64,000 nt of DNA, from contig NZ_JAKJHW010000006.1 in assembly GCF_021646685.1 (NCBI RefSeq), forward strand, positions 62,001 to 126,000, in the 5' to 3' direction. Both the position numbers and the translations under genes were made by a program. This DNA is from Pseudalkalibacillus salsuginis (GTDB taxonomy: Bacteria > Bacillota > Bacilli > Bacillales > Fictibacillaceae). The notes beneath the pieces are model-generated. The model was not told the DNA's origin and did not search any database. It saw only the letters and a list, made by a program, of their open reading frames with translations. The first letter of the stretch is position 1. Each line of letters begins with the position of its first letter. Of this stretch, positions 45,362-53,796 are shown one piece after another.

Positions 45362-47080
45362 ATGAAAAAAGTCAGCTTATGGATTCTTACTTTGGTCCTT
45401 GTTCTAGCGTATTCATTACCGGGGGCTGCGGATCAGGTTCGTGCTAACACAGTTGAAGTGGATGCAACGCTCCAGGAGGTATTGACGTCAACAAGTGAAT
45501 CAACCATTGTTGAAGCCGTCATCTCTTTCGAGAACATGCCGACGGATACGCAGGTAGAAAGCGTTAAAGCCCTTGGCCTGCAGGCGAAAACGTATAAAAA
45601 TCTCCCGATGATCGCTGTAAAAGGGACGAATTCTGAAGTACAGAAACTGTTGGAATCAGACCTGGATGCACTTTCTGTCTACTATAATAAGGATTTAGAA
45701 TATTTACTTCGTGACAGCCGTGAACTTGTCGGTGCAGAACGAGTCTGGAACGACCTTGGCTATACTGGCGAAGGAACGACAGTAGCTGTAATAGACAGCG
45801 GTATCGATGCGACTCATCCAGATCTTCCTCTTGGTGATAAGGTAGTCCAAAATGTCAAATTTCTTTTAGGTAATCTATTCACAGATGAAGCCCTTTATTT
45901 AGAGGATGTGGCAAATACAGATACGTCTTCCGGTCACGGGACGCATGTGGCGGGTACTATTGCAGGATCTGGGACATCGAGTGATGGATTATATAAAGGG
46001 ATTGCCCCAGATGCCAAATTGGTAGGGCTTGGGACTGGAGAAGGAATCAATATCCTATGGTCATTGGAAGCCTTTGATTATGTCCTGGAAAACCAAGAAA
46101 AGTACAGTATCGATGTCATCAGTAACAGCTGGGGGACGACTGGTGAGTATTCCCCTAACAATCCGGTGAATGTCGCAAGTAAAAAGGCACATGATGCGGG
46201 GATGATCGTTACCTTTGCGGCTGGAAACGAAGGACCGGATGATGACACTTTGAACCCTTATTCAGCTGCACCATGGGTCATATCGGTTGCTGCTGGAACA
46301 AAGGATAAGCAACTGGCTGACTTTTCTTCACGCGGTGTAACAGGTGATGAATTCCTGCACCCGGACATCACTGCCCCAGGGGTAGATATCGTCGCAGCGA
46401 AATCATCCACAGGTTTGGTCATGAATTCATTAGGTTCTGTAAAAGATGTGAATTATATCGAGCCTCAACATCTTCCATATTATACGACAGCTAGTGGTAC
46501 GAGTATGGCAACCCCTCATATCTCAGGGATTGTCGCCTTGATGAGAGAAGCGCAACCTGGTTTACATCCCGATATTGTATTGGATATTTTACAAAGAACA
46601 GCTGAACCGATGGAAGGGTATCAATATCATGAAGTAGGTTCGGGATATGTGAATGCATACGAAGCTGTAAAATCAGCCGAAAAAACCAACCCGAATATCG
46701 GTAAATATAGAGATAAGAAAACAGGCAAAACCTATGAAACTTACTTTGTTGAAGAAACATGGGAGGGAACCCTTGGGACAGGTGCATCAGAAGCTGGGGC
46801 TGCCTCGCATGACTACTATGATATTTCCCTTGATAAAGAAGCAGTCAGCCTGAAAGTACGGATCGATTGGACATCTCCAACTAATGATCTTGATTTGGAA
46901 GTCCGTGATCCAGCTGGAGAGCTTGCTGGTTCCTCAGGAAATGCAGTTACTACGACAGAGGAAACCACCATTCCTGAGGTTACCGAGGGAACTTATACGG
47001 TTGATGTCATCGGATGGCTGAATACAATTGAACAATATAATGGCACCTATACGATCGAAAAGATTCTGAATAACAAATAG
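45362..47080 (+). CDS. Subtilisin-like serine protease with C-terminal PPC domain
   Basis: 572 residues. Signal peptide, propeptide and S8 domain closely match the upstream gene (same DSGIDATHPDLPLGDKVVQN block, GHGTHVAGTIAG, SGTSMATPHISG). After the catalytic domain (about residue 440) comes a ~120-residue pre-peptidase C-terminal (PPC) type domain (VRIDWTSPTNDLDLEVRDP; GTYTVDVIGW), often removed on maturation or used for binding. Start with AGGAGGAATGAT before ATG. It has its own terminator. Confidence 0.93.
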   Translation: MKKVSLWILTLVLVLAYSLPGAADQVRANTVEVDATLQEVLTSTSESTIVEAVISFENMPTDTQVESVKALGLQAKTYKNLPMIAVKGTNSEVQKLLESDLDALSVYYNKDLEYLLRDSRELVGAERVWNDLGYTGEGTTVAVIDSGIDATHPDLPLGDKVVQNVKFLLGNLFTDEALYLEDVANTDTSSGHGTHVAGTIAGSGTSSDGLYKGIAPDAKLVGLGTGEGINILWSLEAFDYVLENQEKYSIDVISNSWGTTGEYSPNNPVNVASKKAHDAGMIVTFAAGNEGPDDDTLNPYSAAPWVISVAAGTKDKQLADFSSRGVTGDEFLHPDITAPGVDIVAAKSSTGLVMNSLGSVKDVNYIEPQHLPYYTTASGTSMATPHISGIVALMREAQPGLHPDIVLDILQRTAEPMEGYQYHEVGSGYVNAYEAVKSAEKTNPNIGKYRDKKTGKTYETYFVEETWEGTLGTGASEAGAASHDYYDISLDKEAVSLKVRIDWTSPTNDLDLEVRDPAGELAGSSGNAVTTTEETTIPEVTEGTYTVDVIGWLNTIEQYNGTYTIEKILNNK

Positions 47081-47089
47081 GAAGGAAAT

Positions 47090-47113
47090 GGCTGACTTGT
47101 TCAGCCTTTTTTT
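47090..47113 (+). terminator. Terminator after the second subtilase gene
   Basis: GGCTGA pairs with TCAGCC, followed by T7. Confidence 0.8.
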
Positions 47114-47256
47114 CTTATAGGCTTTGTAAAAATTAATATTGAAAAAATGCTAAAAGCGAAATTCGAGCCACATCCTGCGGGAAAAGCGAGCCAGGCAAGA
47201 CCCCAAAGCGACCTACAATTTAAGTAAATAGGCTCAGTCTTCACCAAAGGCTGCGC

Positions 47257-47617
47257 TTGATTTAGTTCGAAGTGTTTGCTCACGGAGAAGCGAACTTTGT
47301 TTGGTTCATAAGACCTTTATGGAGCACTTACAATACAAAAAACCGATCTTAAGGTATTCATAAGACCTTTATGGAGCACTTACAACGCGAAAAACCGCTC
47401 TTAAGGTATTCATAAGACCATTATGGAGCACTTACAACGGGAAAAACCGATCTTAAGGTACTCATAAGACTTTTATGGAGCACTTACAACGGGAAAAACC
47501 GACCTTAAGGTACTCATAAGACCATTATGGAGCACTTAGCAACGCGAAAAAACCGATCTTTAGAGCCTCCTCGTCGGACTACCAGTGACCTACGTGGCTG
47601 AACAGAGCTTTGCGCTT
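47257..47617. repeat. Family A copy split by a minisatellite
   Basis: 47257-47307 matches the middle of family A up to CTTTGTTTGGTTC, and 47563-47617 resumes with GAGCCTCCTCGTCGGAC and runs to the right end. Everything between is the 52-bp tandem array. The left third of the element is missing. The stretch 47114-47924 holds repeats only. Confidence 0.8.
47305..47562. repeat. 52-bp minisatellite, five units
   Basis: Units start at 47305, 47357, 47409, 47461 and 47513. Core: TCATAAGACCTTTATGGAGC, then ACTTACAAC and CCGATCTTAAGGTA. Units differ at a few bases, and the last one is altered at its end. AAGGT and ACCTT at each junction can form a small hairpin. Confidence 0.88.
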
Positions 47618-47620
47618 TTC

Positions 47621-47798
47621 TTGATGTCTAGCTCCAACGCCCAACCATTTGGATAACTTTAGTCCTTCTATAGGGGTCGACACATTCATTTAGGTTGAAG
47701 GTTTACCCACGCAGAACCGAACTTTGTTTGGTGCGAGCCTTCTCGGCGGACTTCCAGGTGACCTTCGTGGCTGATCAGGGCGTTTACGCTTTTCTTAT
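47621..47798. repeat. Family A intergenic repeat, second adjacent copy
   Basis: Starts GATGTCTAGCTCCAACGCCC and ends GGCGTTTACGCTTTTCTTA, in the same orientation as the split copy just before it. Confidence 0.82.
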
Positions 47799-47924
47799 CA
47801 TACAGATTCAGGGAATTCATAGGCCTATTTGGCTATTTGTCTCGCTTTGCCGCCAGTACCCGACATAATTTGCTAAAATCAATAGAAGATTATAAATATT
47901 GAGACTTGAAAGGGGGTGAAGTAC

Positions 47925-48770
47925 GTGCGAATCCAAACCCTGATTGTAAAAGGGCTTATTGCGGGAGCATGTCTGTTGGTTCCATCGGAAGTACTTGCAA
48001 ACGGTAAAGGCAAATTACATGAATTACCTGAACCTCCAGAGGAAGCAAATAGTCAAGCTGAAGAACAGCAAAATGAAAACGCTGCAATAAACAGCAAAAG
48101 AGATCAACAAAATGGAAGCTCCGATCAAAAATCAAATCGTGAGCTGCCTGTCCAAGCAAAAGCTGATAAATCTGAAGACAAAGGAAATCCGGCGCATGCA
48201 AATATTGATGCAAAAGGCAAAGCAGTGAATGGGAAAGGTGTTTCCGAATTAAGAAAGGAAACGAATAAACCTGACCAGGACACTGAAAAAACCGGAACCT
48301 CAGTACATAGTGACCGTGGTAAAAACGAAACCCCTTTAAAAGATGAATCTTCTTCGTTTGAACCTCAAATGGAGACAGAGGAACAAAAAACAGCAAAAAA
48401 GAAGCTGGATCAGAAAAACGATTCAAAAATGGATCCAATTGAACACACAAAACCAAAAACAACTGACAATACACAAGCATCCAGAAACAATCAGCAGCCA
48501 TTACCTTATGATGAAAATCCGGCTGATGCCCCATTTGTGATTCCTTCACAAACAGGAAATCAGCTATCTAAACCAAATAAACACAATGATGGATCTTCCA
48601 AAACATCTGGAAATGGCTCTCTTTTGTATGTTTTATCTTTTACAGGGATCGGTCCATTGGTCACACTCGATCGTGGTTTCTTAGTTGAACATCGCAGGGA
48701 ACACAATCAGTGGATCAATGCACCGCCTTCACCACCGCCGAAATCAAACCTTCTACCTCATAGTGCGTAA
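47925..48770 (+). CDS. Secreted low-complexity hydrophilic protein, unknown
   Basis: 281 residues from a GTG at 47925 with AAAGGGGG 8 bases upstream. A signal peptide (about 1-26, ending VLANG) is followed by ~180 residues rich in Lys, Glu, Asn, Gln and Ser without clear fold. Near the C terminus is a hydrophobic stretch (SLLYVLSFTGIGPLVTL) and a Pro-rich end. Function unknown; it may be a surface or cell-wall associated protein. The acidic secreted protein follows after 43 bp, so they may be co-expressed. Confidence 0.68.
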   Translation: MRIQTLIVKGLIAGACLLVPSEVLANGKGKLHELPEPPEEANSQAEEQQNENAAINSKRDQQNGSSDQKSNRELPVQAKADKSEDKGNPAHANIDAKGKAVNGKGVSELRKETNKPDQDTEKTGTSVHSDRGKNETPLKDESSSFEPQMETEEQKTAKKKLDQKNDSKMDPIEHTKPKTTDNTQASRNNQQPLPYDENPADAPFVIPSQTGNQLSKPNKHNDGSSKTSGNGSLLYVLSFTGIGPLVTLDRGFLVEHRREHNQWINAPPSPPPKSNLLPHSA

Positions 48771-48813
48771 TGAATGTAAAAAATAATGAATGAGAAGAAG
48801 GAGAGATTTCTAA

Positions 48814-49905
48814 ATGGTACGAGTAAACGGTAAAATGGTAGTCAAGTCTTTGGTGTTTGCAGGAGCACTTTCTTTTTGTGCTTTTGTAGGTGTTGATTCT
48901 GTTGAAGCAGCTGGCAATGGTAAAAAGGCTGAGGTCAAAGTTCAAGCCCAAGATGATGAAGTAAAAGTTGAAACAAAATCAAAAGCTAAGAACAACCAAT
49001 CAGCTAAGAACAAAGCTAAATCTCAAGGACACGTCCATGCAAGTGATCAAGCAAAAGAAAAAGCAGCCCCACAATCTGCTGTACAAGCAGGTTCCGAAAC
49101 AGATGCAGAAACGGATGCAGAACCTAAAGAAGAAGCAGCAGTAGAAGAAACGACCGAAACAGATGTAACAACTGAAGAAGCAACTTCTGAAGAATCTACT
49201 GAAACTGAAGTGGAAGAAGATGTAGAAGTGGAAGAAGATGTAGAAGTAGAAGAAGATGAAGAACCAAAAGAAGAGAAGACAAACCCTTCTATAGAAAATA
49301 AGATGAAGTCTAGTGCTTATCATGCAAGTGACAATGCAAAAGAAAATGCACCAGCTCACGCTGCAGTCAATCTTTCTGTTGAACCAGAAACAGAAGAAGA
49401 CGGAAAATCAGAAGAAGAAATAACTGTGGAAACGGATGTAGAAGCTAAAACGGAAGAAGATGAAGTCGCAGACGAAGATACTGAAGCTGACGAAGATTCA
49501 GACGTTGATAATGAAGTCGAAACAGATACAGAAATGAAAGAAGAAGATGTTGAAACGGACGTAGAAGCTGATGTTGAAGAAGATGCTGAAGAAGACCTAG
49601 AAGTTGATGTTGAAGAAGAAACTACTGACGACGAAGCTGCAGTTTCTGCAGAAAACAAAGCAAATGCACAAGGACATGTAAACGCCAGCGAAACTGCAAA
49701 AGAACATGCTGCAGAAAATTCTGCTGTTCTTGCATCGACAACAGAAGACACGACTACTGAATCTGAAGAAGAAACAACTGAAGATACAACTGAAGAAACA
49801 ACTGAAGAAACTGACGAAGAAATGGATGAAGATACTGATGTAGAAGCAGATCTTGAAACAGAAGCTACTACTGAAACAGAAACAAAGACAATTAGACTGC
49901 CGTAG
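48814..49905 (+). CDS. Highly acidic secreted protein with three His-containing repeats
   Basis: 363 residues. The signal peptide ends near SVEA (about 32). The mature part is dominated by Glu, Asp and Thr. Three related ~27-residue segments, at about 66-91, 162-188 and 281-308, interrupt the acidic stretches: GHVHASDQAKEKAAPQSAV, AYHASDNAKENAPAHAAV, GHVNASETAKEHAAENSAV. They carry a shared His, an AS-x-x-AKE core and a final AV. The charge suggests Ca2+ or other cation binding at the cell surface, but that is inference. AGAAGGAGAG precedes the ATG. Confidence 0.75.
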   Translation: MVRVNGKMVVKSLVFAGALSFCAFVGVDSVEAAGNGKKAEVKVQAQDDEVKVETKSKAKNNQSAKNKAKSQGHVHASDQAKEKAAPQSAVQAGSETDAETDAEPKEEAAVEETTETDVTTEEATSEESTETEVEEDVEVEEDVEVEEDEEPKEEKTNPSIENKMKSSAYHASDNAKENAPAHAAVNLSVEPETEEDGKSEEEITVETDVEAKTEEDEVADEDTEADEDSDVDNEVETDTEMKEEDVETDVEADVEEDAEEDLEVDVEEETTDDEAAVSAENKANAQGHVNASETAKEHAAENSAVLASTTEDTTTESEEETTEDTTEETTEETDEEMDEDTDVEADLETEATTETETKTIRLP

Positions 49906-49923
49906 GAATTACCACAATTTGGG

Positions 49924-49951
49924 AGACCGGGACTTATTCCCGGTCTTTTTT
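49924..49951 (+). terminator. Terminator after the acidic protein gene
   Basis: AGACCGGGA and TCCCGGTCT form a perfect 9-bp stem with a 5-base loop, followed by T6. Confidence 0.92.
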
Positions 49952-50171
49952 AACGGCACAATTTCAATAATAAGGTACAACGACATAATTTAACATTGAT
50001 CGATGACCTGAAGATGACAAAAAAAGAACTGATTTGCGAATTTTCTTATAGTTGAAGATGCTGAAAGATCAAAAAATAGTAAAAAAGGAGTAAAAACAGC
50101 AAAAAATGCCAGAAAAAGTCCTGGCGCAGTTCTCCTACAAATACCAACATTCTGAATTTTCTCTAATTATG

Positions 50172-50200
50172 TTGACACCGGTTACAACTTTGCCTACCAT
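50172..50200 (+). promoter_or_regulatory. cstA promoter with embedded cre (CcpA) site
   Basis: TTGACA (50172-50177), a 17-base spacer and TACCAT (50195-50200) form a SigA-type promoter. TGACACCGGTTACA (50173-50186) matches the Gram-positive cre consensus TGWNANCGNTNWCA at every fixed position and covers the -35 region. This predicts repression by CcpA when glucose is present. The rest of 49952-50230 holds no gene. Confidence 0.75.
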
Positions 50201-50230
50201 TAGAGTAATGAGACAAGGGAGGGTTAGGTT

Positions 50231-51973
50231 ATGAGTAGTTTACTTTTGGCGGTAATTGGAATTAGTATCTTTTTACTAGGTTATCGGTATTATGCAAAAT
50301 TCGTAGCTGAAAAGATATATAAAATTGATTCCAGTTTTACGACGCCAGCACACAAGTATAAGGATGGGGTCGACTTTGTTCCTACGAATCGATTCGTATT
50401 GTGGGGGCATCATTACAGCTCTGTTGCTGGAGCGGCGCCGATCGTCGGACCAGCAATCGCAGTTTATTGGGGATGGCTTCCGGCGGTTATATGGGTCCTT
50501 TTAGGTACCGTATTCGCTGCTGGTGTCCATGATTTCGGAGCACTCGTTTTATCTGTACGTAACAAAGGCCAATCTGTTGGCACAATTGCCAATAAATTGA
50601 TCGGTCATCGCGCGAAAATCTTGTTCTTATTTATTATCTTGATTCTTGTATTAATGGTTAACGCAGTGTTTGCTTGGGTAATCGCCAACCTGTTCGTTAA
50701 CTTCCCTGCTTCAGTACTATCGATCTTTATCCAGATCCCGTTAGCGATTTGGATCGGATACGCAGTTTATAAAAAAAGCCGGAGCATGCTGCTTCCATCC
50801 GTAGTCGCACTTGCATTCATGTATGGTGCTGCTGTTCTTGCATCTAGATTTGAATTCCTCCAAATCGATCTTGTTAAATGGTTCGGTGGAGAAGAAACTA
50901 CGGTGATGTTCGGGTTGAACGGCGTCTCAATGGCGTTTTTCGTCTGGATTATCGTGTTGATGGTCTATGTATATTTCGCTTCAACTTTACCTGTTTGGAA
51001 GCTATTGCAGCCAAGGGATTATATCAACTCACATCAACTTGTCCTTGGTCTGGTGATTCTTTATCTAGGGGTCCTTTTCACTAACCCTACCATTACTGCA
51101 CCAGCAGTGAATTCAGGTGCGGATTTATCCATGTGGCCGCTTCTCTTTATCACAATTGCCTGCGGAGCGATTTCTGGATTCCATGGACTCGTCGCTTCTG
51201 GAACTTCTTCTAAACAACTTGATAAAGAAACGGATGCTAAATTTGTCGGTTATCTTGGCGCGGTCGGGGAAGGAATGCTTGCCTTACTTGCAATCATCGC
51301 TGTGACGACATTCTTTGCGACTGGTGCTGATTTTTCTGCAGCATATAACAGCTTTGCAGCTGCAAGTGCGGGGGGACTTGGAAACTTCATCGGCGGAGCC
51401 GGAGTCCTTGCATCGGGTGTTGGTATTCCTGCTTACATCGCTTCGACGATCGTTGCTGTAATCGTAATTAGTTTCGCAGCAACTTCACTTGATACTTCTG
51501 TACGTTTGATGCGCTATATCATTTCAGAGCTTGGTACAGAATATAAAATCCCAGCACTAACCAAGGCTCACGTGGCGACGTCAATTGCAGTCGGTACTAG
51601 TGCAATGCTGGTGCTTCTGCCGGAGGGACCGAACGGGTTCGGATCAGGCGGATACTTGCTATGGCCTTTATTCGGTACATCCAACCAGCTATTGGCAGGG
51701 ATCACTTTGCTGCTTGTGTCGATTTGGTTGAAGAAACAAGGACGGAACTTCATGCCGACGTTCATTCCGATGGTGTTCGTTTTATTCATGACTGTCTGGG
51801 CGATGGGGAAACAGGTCATATTTGATTGGTCTGGGGCTGGAACCGCCGATACGAACATTTTGCTGTTTGTCTTTGGAGCTTTGATCCTCGGATTTGCGCT
51901 TTGGATTGTTGCAGAAGCTTTCAAGGTCCTGAGCCAAAAACAAGACCCTTCAGACATGGATAGAATTGCTTGA
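50231..51973 (+). CDS. cstA: Carbon starvation protein CstA family transporter
   Basis: 580 residues with about 15-16 membrane helices. The CstA signature near the start (ATNRFVLWGHHYSSVAGAAP-type, here TNRFVLWGHHYSSVAGAAPI) and VHDFGALVLSVRNKGQSVG are present. CstA proteins take up peptides or pyruvate during carbon starvation. AAGGGAGG precedes the ATG. A cre site overlaps the promoter. The three genes downstream look like accessory factors: E. coli CstA also has a small partner ending in Cys-Cys. Confidence 0.93.
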   Translation: MSSLLLAVIGISIFLLGYRYYAKFVAEKIYKIDSSFTTPAHKYKDGVDFVPTNRFVLWGHHYSSVAGAAPIVGPAIAVYWGWLPAVIWVLLGTVFAAGVHDFGALVLSVRNKGQSVGTIANKLIGHRAKILFLFIILILVLMVNAVFAWVIANLFVNFPASVLSIFIQIPLAIWIGYAVYKKSRSMLLPSVVALAFMYGAAVLASRFEFLQIDLVKWFGGEETTVMFGLNGVSMAFFVWIIVLMVYVYFASTLPVWKLLQPRDYINSHQLVLGLVILYLGVLFTNPTITAPAVNSGADLSMWPLLFITIACGAISGFHGLVASGTSSKQLDKETDAKFVGYLGAVGEGMLALLAIIAVTTFFATGADFSAAYNSFAAASAGGLGNFIGGAGVLASGVGIPAYIASTIVAVIVISFAATSLDTSVRLMRYIISELGTEYKIPALTKAHVATSIAVGTSAMLVLLPEGPNGFGSGGYLLWPLFGTSNQLLAGITLLLVSIWLKKQGRNFMPTFIPMVFVLFMTVWAMGKQVIFDWSGAGTADTNILLFVFGALILGFALWIVAEAFKVLSQKQDPSDMDRIA

Positions 51974-51985
51974 TAAAAGGATGGT

Positions 51986-52013
51986 AAAGGGGGTGGGAAA
52001 CTGCTCCCTTTTT
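51986..52013 (+). terminator. Hairpin with T run after cstA
   Basis: AAAGGG pairs with CCCTTT (inner G/C pairs possible), followed by T5. It would separate or attenuate cstA from the next genes. Confidence 0.6.
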
Positions 52014-52041
52014 GATTTCTATATTTTATAAGCTGAGTTAA

Positions 52042-52062
52042 GCCAGCATCTAGAATGTTGGC
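52042..52062 (+). promoter_or_regulatory. Inverted repeat before the UGA-containing gene
   Basis: GCCAGCAT-CTAGA-ATGTTGGC, 8 bp with one G-U, no T run. It may be an operator or leader hairpin; function unknown. Confidence 0.35.
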
Positions 52063-52100
52063 ATACTGATTTTCACAACATAATTCAGAGGGTGATCAAC

Positions 52101-52490
52101 ATGAAAGGTCAAATCCTGATTATCCGCGTCTTTCCAGAAGTCGGCGGCGGCTGATGCGGTGGTGTATCTGGTGACGGGTTCATCAGTATGAATGATCAAT
52201 TTGCAGATGATAGGAAAGCGATGGAAGATATCGGTATTTTATATCAGCAGATTGTGAAGGAATACGGAGACCAAATGGATCTTATCTATGCAGATCCAAG
52301 AAATTTGATTTCAATTGCCGCATATATGCTTGGACAAGTCCAGCATGGTAAAATAGGATTGCTTGAAGTTGTGAAAAATCTCTTTTGGAGAGCGCGCCGG
52401 GGAGCAGTATTTTTGAATGGAAGATGGCTGAATGATAGAACCCGTACGAATGAAGAGATTTTAACGTTGATACAACAGGAAATGAACTAG
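52101..52490 (+). CDS. CstA-associated protein with in-frame UGA (candidate selenoprotein)
   Basis: From the ATG at 52101 (AGAGGGTGATC upstream) the frame reads MKGQILIIRVFPEVGGG, then TGA at 52152-52154, then CGGVSGDGFISMNDQFADD and on to 52490: 129 residues with the UGA as residue 18. The part after UGA contains ADPRNLISIAAYMLG and RARRGAVFLNGRW. The UGA-Cys pair looks like a redox or metal site. A hairpin at 52168-52186 could be a SECIS. If UGA is a true stop, a shorter product could start at the ATG at 52188, but its ribosome site is poor. I recall a family described as CstA-like transporter-associated (seleno)protein; this fits it. Confidence 0.68.
52168..52186 (+). promoter_or_regulatory. 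Candidate bacterial SECIS hairpin
   Basis: CTGGTGA (52168-52174) pairs with TCATCAG (52180-52186), 7 bp with one G-T, loop CGGGT. It starts 13 nt after the TGA; 20 nt separate the TGA and the loop, and a G lies among the first two loop bases, as known for bacterial SECIS elements. Confidence 0.5.
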
Positions 52491-52505
52491 CGGGGGTGTT
52501 GAGCG

Positions 52506-52772
52506 ATGACAGAAGCGAAGTGGTCTTTTAAAAGACTGATTGAATTATATGACGAGATCTTGAGCCATAACCATAAAACGGAGATCAAGCGGGAGCTTCG
52601 TGATGAGGATGATCTGTTCTTGCTTTTATGCTTTTCCGAATTACTAGGCATCCCGAATCCGGTATCTTATTATACGTTGGAACTATATCCATCGATCCTT
52701 GAAAAATTCCATGATTGGCATTTGCGGATGGGGATGGAAAAGTCGCCGTTGGAAGGGATTCGTTGTTGTTGA
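52506..52772 (+). CDS. Small protein ending in Cys-Cys (cory-CC-star type)
   Basis: 88 residues, charged and helical, ending GIRCC directly before the stop. I recall a family named cory-CC-star after this ending, encoded beside ArsA-like ATPases. E. coli YbdD/YjiX, the partner of CstA-type transporters, also ends in CC, although the rest differs. The terminal Cys pair may bind a metal or take part in thiol exchange with the UGA-Cys protein upstream (inference). GGGGGTG precedes the ATG; 15 bp after the previous gene. Confidence 0.75.
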   Translation: MTEAKWSFKRLIELYDEILSHNHKTEIKRELRDEDDLFLLLCFSELLGIPNPVSYYTLELYPSILEKFHDWHLRMGMEKSPLEGIRCC

Positions 52773-52790
52773 TGAGAGGTTGTGAGTCAA

Positions 52791-53735
52791 GTGAAAAAGA
52801 TAGTTAATAAACAGATCGTATTCTTTGGCGGGAAGGGCGGTGTAGGAAAATCGACATCTGCCTCTGCATTTGCTTTGACCTCTGCCAGAAATGGTCAGAA
52901 GACGTTGCTTGTGTCGACCGATCCGGCCCATAACGTCGGGGACATTTTCCATATGAAGTTGTCTGGAAAGCCACAGCGTCTGACGAAGAACCTTTTTGGG
53001 ATTGAAATCAATCCTAACGAAGAGACAAAACGCTATCTCGATGGTGTCAAAGACAACCTGAAGGGGCTAGTGAAAGCGAAAATGGTCGAGGAGGTCCATC
53101 GGCAGATCGATCTAGCTGGGAGCTCCCCAGGGGCAGATGAGGCTGCGATGTTCGATCGGCTGGTATCCATTATTCTTGATGAAAAAGAAAATTTCGATAC
53201 GATCGTTTTCGATACAGCTCCGACCGGCCATACGATCAGACTGTTGACACTGCCGGAACTGATGGGGGCGTGGATCGATGGAATGCTGAAACGCCGCGAG
53301 AATCTGAATAAAGACTATTCGGCCTGGATGGGTGACGGGGAACCAGTCGAGGATCCCATCTATGATATCCTTGACAAAAGAAAAGAGCGGTTTGCGGAAG
53401 TCCGTAAAGTGTTGTTGGATCAAGAGTTGACTGAATACGTGTTTGTTCTGAATGCAGAGCGGCTGCCGATCCTCGAAACGGAAAAGGCCGTGAACACGTT
53501 AAGAAAGCATGATCTTCTCGTAAATACGATTGTGATCAATAAGCTTTTACCTGACGTGGAAGACAGTTCTTTTCTTCAAAAACGAAAACAACAGGAGAAA
53601 GAATATATCAAATTGATCGATAAGAAGTTCGGTCAACAGGAGAAGATTTATATCCCCTTATTGGATGGCGATGTCTCGTCATTAGAAGCTCTTGATCAAA
53701 TCAGCAGTGCAATGAAGGAAGAACTGCTTCAATAG
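52791..53735 (+). CDS. ArsA/Get3-family ATPase
   Basis: About 315 residues. Deviant Walker A FFGGKGGVGKSTSAS (about 10-24), STDPAHNVGDIF, switch II DTAPTGHTIRLL, and the A-loop-like region near VLNAERLPILE. This is the single-domain ArsA/Get3 type, soluble and dimeric in known members, which handle oxyanions or tail-anchored proteins. No ArsB, ArsR or ArsC is nearby, so arsenite export is unlikely; work on the two small partner proteins or CstA fits the context better. Start GTG at 52791; a GTG at 52782 is too close to GAGAGG. Confidence 0.87.
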   Translation: MKKIVNKQIVFFGGKGGVGKSTSASAFALTSARNGQKTLLVSTDPAHNVGDIFHMKLSGKPQRLTKNLFGIEINPNEETKRYLDGVKDNLKGLVKAKMVEEVHRQIDLAGSSPGADEAAMFDRLVSIILDEKENFDTIVFDTAPTGHTIRLLTLPELMGAWIDGMLKRRENLNKDYSAWMGDGEPVEDPIYDILDKRKERFAEVRKVLLDQELTEYVFVLNAERLPILETEKAVNTLRKHDLLVNTIVINKLLPDVEDSSFLQKRKQQEKEYIKLIDKKFGQQEKIYIPLLDGDVSSLEALDQISSAMKEELLQ

Positions 53736-53796
53736 AAAGTACTTGAAAAAGAATGTCCGGATCCCTCAAGGTCCAGATATTCTTTTTTCGTTTTAC

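Noticed and set aside
49000-49751. Minus-strand frames rich in Phe/Cys and Ser
   Set aside because: Antisense of the GAA/GAT-rich acidic protein; composition is an artefact.
52188-52490. 100-codon gene starting at the ATG at 52188
   Set aside because: Weak ribosome site; the strong site and coding-like codons upstream at 52101 argue that this is only the part after the UGA.
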